Assembly (NCBI GenBank): GCA_003164815.1
Contig: PLUF01000015.1
Location: 1-37,057 of the forward strand
DNA: 37,057 nt
Source: Candidatus Gagatemarchaeum stordalenia
Lineage (GTDB): Archaea > Thermoproteota > Nitrososphaeria > Nitrososphaerales > Gagatemarchaeaceae
Direction of reading: 5' to 3'
The notes below the pieces were generated by a model, which did no database searches, had not been told where the DNA came from, and saw only the letters and a list, made by a program, of their open reading frames with translations. Each line of letters opens with the position of its first letter. The first letter of the stretch is position 1. Shown here one piece after another: positions 32,843 to 37,057 of the stretch. Made by a program: the position numbers and the translations under genes.

Positions 32843-33529
32843 ATGCAGCGATATCTAAATTATATTTTGAAAAACACAATCAAGGTGGAGCAAGAAGAAA
32901 CGCTGGATGGACGACACAGTCGCAATCAAAGAGCGTACACCACTTGGGAACAGGTGGCAGGTTACTTTGATGGGGACGGCTCTCTGAAAGTCCATACCGG
33001 GGTTTACGCACTTCCGATAGGAGTAAGCTGGACTGATCAAGATAGTGAACAGATAGAGCACGTAAAAGAGTTCTTGGCGAGGGAAGGGGTAATTGGACGT
33101 ATGGGTGAAACCAGACAACGAGGCCAAACTTATTACGAACTTCACGTTGCGCAGAGCGGAAAGGCGCTTGTTGCCCTGAAAAGGATGCTTGCTCTTGTTG
33201 ACAAGAAGGAGTCGCAGGTTAGAGCGGGCATAGATTATCTTGAGAACCGTATCACCGGTGAGCAGTTTATTGAAAAGCTCAACGAGGCCGTTCGTTTGGG
33301 AAAGAGGTCTTCACCCATAAGGAACTTGAAGATGCCCTACACGAAGGAGGAAGGCGTTCGTTTGGCAAGAGCAAATGCTAGACTCGGAAAGGGCCGAGCA
33401 CTAACCGCGGGGCAGATAAGAGCTATGAAGGAAGACAGAGACTCTCTCGGACTGACATTTCGCGAGCTTTCCAACATCTATGGAGTGGCACCTTCCACCG
33501 CACAAAGATCGTTAGCCAAGTATCTTTGA
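32843..33529 (+). CDS. LAGLIDADG homing endonuclease inserted in the 2-oxoacid dehydrogenase operon
   Basis: A single LAGLIDADG motif is present, VAGYFDGDGSL (about residues 38-48), so the enzyme should work as a homodimer. The C-terminal 70 residues contain a helix-turn-helix (LTFRELSNIYGVAPSTAQRSL). The gene is visibly more AT-rich than its neighbours and is transcribed against the operon around it, so it is probably a mobile insertion. The start is uncertain: ATG 32843 or GTG 32885, the latter behind AAGG. The frame is intact. It sits in the intergenic space, so no protein is disrupted. A free-standing transcription-linked role cannot be excluded. Confidence 0.78.
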   Translation: MQRYLNYILKNTIKVEQEETLDGRHSRNQRAYTTWEQVAGYFDGDGSLKVHTGVYALPIGVSWTDQDSEQIEHVKEFLAREGVIGRMGETRQRGQTYYELHVAQSGKALVALKRMLALVDKKESQVRAGIDYLENRITGEQFIEKLNEAVRLGKRSSPIRNLKMPYTKEEGVRLARANARLGKGRALTAGQIRAMKEDRDSLGLTFRELSNIYGVAPSTAQRSLAKYL

Positions 33530-33572
33530 TTCGGTCTAGAGAAGCTTGAGCTCGTATTGGAACATTGGAGTC

Positions 33573-34547
33573 TCAGTAACTCAAAGCCTTCTTCACGGCT
33601 CTAAGTATCCTTTCTGGTGAAGCCAGGTAGACGTTCTCTAGGGCGTAGGGGAACGGCGTGTCGTATCCCGCGACCCTGAAGATCGGCGCCTTGAGCGTGT
33701 CGATGGCCCTCTCGCTGACCTGCGCCGCGATCTCCGCCCCGAACCCCGCAATCTTGGTGGCTTCGTGCGCTATCACTAGCCTCCCGGTCTTCGTGACCGA
33801 CCGGATGACTGTCTCGATGTCGAACGGGAGGAGCGAACGAAGGTCGACGAGCTCCACGCTCAGGTTCTCCTTGGCAGCGAGGGCCACGGCCTCCCTGCAG
33901 GTATGGACCATGGCACCCCAACTCACCAGGGTGACGTCGTTCCCTTCCTGGACGACCTTCGCCTTGCCGATCGGGATCGTGTACTCCTCCGGGGGCACCT
34001 CCTCCTTCACCGTCCTGTAGATCCGCTTCGGCTCGAGGAAGATCACCGGATCCGGCGACCTCATCGCCGATATCAGCAGCCCCTTGGTGTCATAGGGAGT
34101 CGAAGGCGCAAGGACCACGAGCCCAGGGGTGTGGATGAAGTACGCCTCGGTGCTCTGTGAATGGTAGTGGCCGCCCTTGACCCCTCCCCCGTAGGGCGTC
34201 CGGATCACGACGCGGGGCTGATACTGCCCTCCCGACCGGTATCTCAGCTTCGCCAGCTCGCTGACTATCTCGTTGAAGGCCGGGTAGATGAAGTCCATGA
34301 ACTGGATCTCGACCACCGGCTGGAGCCCGTAGAGGGCCATCCCGATCGCCATCCCCACAATGGCGTCCTCTGACAGGGGTGTGTCGACCACTCTCTCTCC
34401 TCCGAATTCGTCGAGGAGCCCCTCGGTCGCCCGGAAGACCCCTCCGTCCCTTCCCACGTCTTCGCCGAGGATGACCATGTTTCCGTTCCGCCGCATCTCG
34501 TCGCGCAGTGTCTGATTGACCGACTGGATGATGGTCTGCGTGGCCAT
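33573..34547 (-). CDS. 2-oxoacid dehydrogenase E1 beta subunit
   Basis: E1-beta forms an alpha2-beta2 heterotetramer with the E1-alpha gene product and decarboxylates the 2-oxoacid with thiamine diphosphate. The N-terminus EDVGRDGGVFRATEGL and the GAMVHTC, LVIAHEATKIAGFGAEI and DTPFP segments are typical. Length (324) is normal. The stop of E1-alpha directly abuts its ATG (34548/34547), so the two are co-transcribed. E2 follows only after the inserted endonuclease gene. Confidence 0.93.
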   Translation of the reverse strand: MATQTIIQSVNQTLRDEMRRNGNMVILGEDVGRDGGVFRATEGLLDEFGGERVVDTPLSEDAIVGMAIGMALYGLQPVVEIQFMDFIYPAFNEIVSELAKLRYRSGGQYQPRVVIRTPYGGGVKGGHYHSQSTEAYFIHTPGLVVLAPSTPYDTKGLLISAMRSPDPVIFLEPKRIYRTVKEEVPPEEYTIPIGKAKVVQEGNDVTLVSWGAMVHTCREAVALAAKENLSVELVDLRSLLPFDIETVIRSVTKTGRLVIAHEATKIAGFGAEIAAQVSERAIDTLKAPIFRVAGYDTPFPYALENVYLASPERILRAVKKALSY

Positions 34548-35615
34548 CTACCTTCCCTCCTGCATGAGCTCGTCGGCCTCCTCCTTGATGTGCCACGGCA
34601 TCTCCGCGTAGACGTCCGTGAACATCGAAAGCAGGGTCGGGTGCGGGACCTTCTCGCTCGCCTTGATCGTCGCGACCAGCTCCGAGTCGACCTCGTCCTG
34701 AACCTTTCTGTCCTCCTGCGAGGTAAGCAGGCCCTTCTTCATCAGGTAGACCCTGAACCGCTTGATCGGATCTCTGGACTTCCATAGTTCCAACTCTTCG
34801 GAGTTCCTATACTTGGTCGGGTCGTCCGAGGAGGAGTGGCCTCCGATCCGATAGGTGACCGCCTCAATCAAGGTGGCGCCGCCGCCGGATCTGGCCTTGT
34901 CGACCGCTGCCTTCGTGGCCATATAGACCGCCAGAACGTCGTTGCCGTCCACGAGGACCCCCTCGAAGCCGTATGCGTCTGCCTTGACCGCGATGTTCTC
35001 GCTCGCCGTCTGTCGCCTCATGGGCAGCGAGATAGCGTACTGGTTGTTCTCACAGAAGAATATGACCGGGACCTTGAAGACCCCCGCGAAGTTCATCGCC
35101 GAGTGGAACTCACCCTGGGACGTCGCGCCGTCGCCGAAGCTCGTGAGGCAGACCATGTTGTCCTTCTTGATCTTGGCCGCGTACGCGGTGCCGACGGCCT
35201 GGGAGAGCCTGCAGGCCACGGGACTTGACAGGCTCACTATGTTCCAATCCTTGTAGCCCCAGTGGACCCCCATCTGCCTGCCCTTGTTCGGATCGTCCGA
35301 GTTCCCCATCAGCTGATCGACGAGCAGTTTGAGAGGGACCCCCCTCATGAGGCTGATGCCCGGGTCCCGGTAACCCCCGTAGACCCAGTCGGCCTGCGTG
35401 AGAGGCATCGCGCTGCCGATCTGGCACGCCTCCTGCCCGTTGGACTCGATGAAGAACCCAATCCTCCCTTGCCTCTGGAGCAGCAGCATCCTCTCGTTGA
35501 ACCTCCTGACCGTGAGCATCTGCCTGTACATCCTCCTGAGGTCCTCCACACGGAGATTCGGCTCCAGCTTGGAGTTGTATTCGCCGTCCGCCCTGAGGAT
35601 TTGCAGCATCTCCAT
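34548..35615 (-). CDS. 2-oxoacid dehydrogenase E1 alpha subunit
   Basis: E1-alpha binds thiamine diphosphate: the motif begins GDGATSQGEFHSAMN and ends CENN (about residues 161-191). The phosphorylation-loop region YRIGGHSSSDDPTKYR is also typical. At 355 residues it is full length. The sequence is of the PdhA/BkdA type; similarities in the family do not allow choosing pyruvate over branched-chain substrates. It is followed directly by E1-beta and preceded by lipA. Confidence 0.93.
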   Translation of the reverse strand: MEMLQILRADGEYNSKLEPNLRVEDLRRMYRQMLTVRRFNERMLLLQRQGRIGFFIESNGQEACQIGSAMPLTQADWVYGGYRDPGISLMRGVPLKLLVDQLMGNSDDPNKGRQMGVHWGYKDWNIVSLSSPVACRLSQAVGTAYAAKIKKDNMVCLTSFGDGATSQGEFHSAMNFAGVFKVPVIFFCENNQYAISLPMRRQTASENIAVKADAYGFEGVLVDGNDVLAVYMATKAAVDKARSGGGATLIEAVTYRIGGHSSSDDPTKYRNSEELELWKSRDPIKRFRVYLMKKGLLTSQEDRKVQDEVDSELVATIKASEKVPHPTLLSMFTDVYAEMPWHIKEEADELMQEGR

Positions 35616-35670
35616 GCGGATATGAAACCTAGGAAAGAGAGCGCCTTCGCGCTCATAAGACTTTCCAATA

Positions 35671-36567
35671 TCACCGCTGGACTTCGCTAATTGTCTTGTC
35701 TTTGAGGACGATCGAGCGGACGAAGAACTCGCCCGCCCTGTAGCTGCTCCTCACCAGCGGGCCGGAGGCGACGTACCTGAAGCCCATCTCCTCCCCCATC
35801 TTCCGGTAGGCCTCGAAGGTCTCGGGGGTCACGTACTCCTTGACGGGAAGGTGCCTCTTCGACGGCCTGAGGTACTGCCCCACGGTGAGAAAGTCCACTC
35901 CTGCGCCCCTGAGGTGTGACATCGCCAGGCCCATCTCTTCCACACTCTCCCCGAGCCCGACCATTATCGAGGACTTCGTGAACATCCTGCGGTCCAGCTT
36001 CTTCACCGTCCTAAGGACCGAGAGCGACTGCCAGTAGCTGGCCCGGGGGTCCCTCACGCGGTCGCTGAGGGAGAGGGTCGTCTCTATGTTGTGGGCGATC
36101 ACGTCCGGACGGGCCTCGACCACCGTCCTGATCGCATCCACGTCGTTCTGGAAATCGGGAACGAGCACCTCTACCATCATCCCGGGGCTGCTCTCCCTGA
36201 TCTTGCGGATCGTCCGCGCGAAGTGCGAGGCGCCCCCGTCGGGGATGTCATCCCTGTCAACGGACGTCAGGACCACATAGTTGAGGTCCATCTGGGAGAG
36301 GGCGAAGGCAACGTTGTCAGGCTCGAGAGAGTCGAGCGGGGAAGCCGGCTTGCCCGGGGTGACCATGCAGAACCTGCACGCCCGGGAGCACATGTCCCCC
36401 ATGAGCATGAGGGTCGCCGTCCCGCCGCCCCAGCACTCCCCGACGTTCGGGCAGTGAGCCTCCTGGCAGACGGTGTGGAGGTTCAGGTTCTCGAAGAGGC
36501 CCTTCAGCCTGACGTAGTTCTCGCTCCCAGAGGGAAGTACCGTCAGCCACTCTGGCTTTCTTTCCAA
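35671..36567 (-). CDS. lipA: lipoyl synthase
   Basis: LipA is a radical SAM enzyme that inserts two sulfurs into octanoyl-protein to give the lipoyl group needed by E2. The auxiliary cluster cysteines are C34, C39 and C45 (CQEAHCPNVGEC), the radical SAM CX3CX2C is C60, C64 and C67 (CSRACRFC), and the C-terminal RSSYRAGE segment carries the conserved Arg-Ser. It starts at TTG 36567, 7 nt after the stop of the regulator gene. The next genes are E1-alpha and E1-beta, so a lipoylation enzyme is co-expressed with its client complex. No octanoyltransferase (LipB) or lipoate ligase is in the window. Confidence 0.95.
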   Translation of the reverse strand: MERKPEWLTVLPSGSENYVRLKGLFENLNLHTVCQEAHCPNVGECWGGGTATLMLMGDMCSRACRFCMVTPGKPASPLDSLEPDNVAFALSQMDLNYVVLTSVDRDDIPDGGASHFARTIRKIRESSPGMMVEVLVPDFQNDVDAIRTVVEARPDVIAHNIETTLSLSDRVRDPRASYWQSLSVLRTVKKLDRRMFTKSSIMVGLGESVEEMGLAMSHLRGAGVDFLTVGQYLRPSKRHLPVKEYVTPETFEAYRKMGEEMGFRYVASGPLVRSSYRAGEFFVRSIVLKDKTISEVQR

Positions 36568-36574
36568 CGCGCTC

Positions 36575-37003
36575 TTATCCTAGGGCGTGGGCTTTCAGTC
36601 TTATCTGGTTGCTGTCTATCGGGAGCCCGCCGACGCACGCGTAGCACCCCTCTGTCCTGAAGCCGGGCTCGAGGTCCTCGTGGAGGTGGCACATGACGTG
36701 GTTGAACCTGATGTAGTCGCAGACCTCCGTCATCATCCTGAGCGCCTCGGTCTGGTTCGGGGTCTCCGAGGAGAGGACCTGCGCGACCTGGTCGGCGGCC
36801 TTCGCCAGGTTCGGGTCGATCTCGAGGTTCAGCATCATGCCGCGGGCCTTCCTCGCGTAGTTGCTTATCGAGGCCTGCGTAACGCCCAGCCTCACCGCGA
36901 CCTCCTGCTGTGTCAAATCATAATTCTCTGTGAGCCTCTTCGAGACCATCGCCCTAAACGCAGGCAGGGCACTCTTCGATATCATCTCATAGGGATTGAT
37001 CAT
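36575..37003 (-). CDS. HTH transcriptional regulator (COG2522-like), head of the lipA operon
   Basis: The N-terminal part has a Cro/XRE-like helix-turn-helix (TQQEVAVRLGVTQASISNYARK, about residues 31-52). The C-terminus has a small region with cysteines and histidines (HVMCHLHED and EGCYACVGG), which resembles archaeal predicted regulators with a possible metal-binding tail. The 142-residue protein starts at ATG 37003 and is followed by lipA after 7 nt. It is a plausible autogenous regulator of the lipoylation and dehydrogenase genes. Confidence 0.78.
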   Translation of the reverse strand: MINPYEMISKSALPAFRAMVSKRLTENYDLTQQEVAVRLGVTQASISNYARKARGMMLNLEIDPNLAKAADQVAQVLSSETPNQTEALRMMTEVCDYIRFNHVMCHLHEDLEPGFRTEGCYACVGGLPIDSNQIRLKAHALG

Positions 37004-37030
37004 TTGTCTTCGGACCGGTCTATAAGGCCG

Positions 37031-37042
37031 TTATATTTAAGT
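37031..37042 (-). promoter_or_regulatory. box A of the regulator-lipA-E1 operon
   Basis: Minus-strand ACTTAAATATAA lies 28-39 nt before ATG 37003. It is the strongest AT-rich element near the right edge and probably starts the whole operon. Confidence 0.5.
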
Positions 37043-37057
37043 GTGCCCTAGGCTTAG

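Noticed and set aside
1-37057. CRISPR array, IS element, rRNA genes or prophage
   Set aside because: No spaced direct repeats, transposase, terminal inverted repeats or rRNA signature segments were seen anywhere.

Overview
The window looks like chromosomal DNA from a GC-rich archaeon, most likely of the Thaumarchaeota/Nitrososphaerota side of TACK. This placement is inferred. It rests on an archaeal-type SRP RNA, tRNA genes without encoded CCA, split archaeal glutamate synthase genes, an Lhr-type helicase, an F420-type oxidoreductase, LAGLIDADG endonucleases, and short AT-rich box A elements about 26-38 nt upstream of many start codons. Many genes appear leaderless and start with TTG or GTG. 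No rRNA, CRISPR array, insertion sequence or prophage is visible.

Layout. 1-3.8 kb: a site-2-protease-like membrane peptidase diverges from a tRNA 2-thiolation enzyme. These are followed by the SRP RNA, tRNA-Ser(GCU) and a LAGLIDADG homing-endonuclease gene broken by an in-frame TAA. 3.8-10.2 kb: a tightly overlapped minus-strand histidine operon, hisG-hisD-HAD phosphatase-hisB-hisH-hisA-hisF-hisI, in which hisG appears to start at CTG. hisC and hisE are not in the window. 10.4-13.6 kb: tRNA-Val(UAC) with about 16 extra bases in its variable region, a DMT-family transporter, a phosphoribosyltransferase, an MntR/DtxR-type regulator, a Nudix hydrolase and a thioredoxin.

13.6-18.6 kb is the most interesting part. 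A three-gene operon encodes a short SMC ATPase whose head motifs resemble eukaryotic Smc6/Smc5, a ScpA-like kleisin candidate, and a double winged-helix protein that resembles MAGE/Nse3 (KITE) subunits. Together they look like a minimal archaeal Smc5/6-type complex. It diverges from an unrecognised 227-residue protein and a COG1407-type phosphoesterase.

18.6-24 kb: glutamate synthase as an FMN-domain protein with a degenerate second barrel, a separate amidotransferase plus GXGXG protein, and a four-CBS-domain protein. 24-29.8 kb: the Lhr-like helicase, then ilvD and ilvC diverging from each other (branched-chain amino acid synthesis). 29.9-31.6 kb: an F420-dependent LLM oxidoreductase and two stand-alone RAM-domain proteins. 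31.6-37 kb: a minus-strand unit of HTH regulator, lipA, E1-alpha, E1-beta and E2, encoding a 2-oxoacid dehydrogenase complex and lipoyl synthase. A second LAGLIDADG gene, in the opposite orientation, separates E2 from E1-beta. Overall the region is amino-acid and central metabolism with chromosome-maintenance genes in the middle and two homing-endonuclease insertions.
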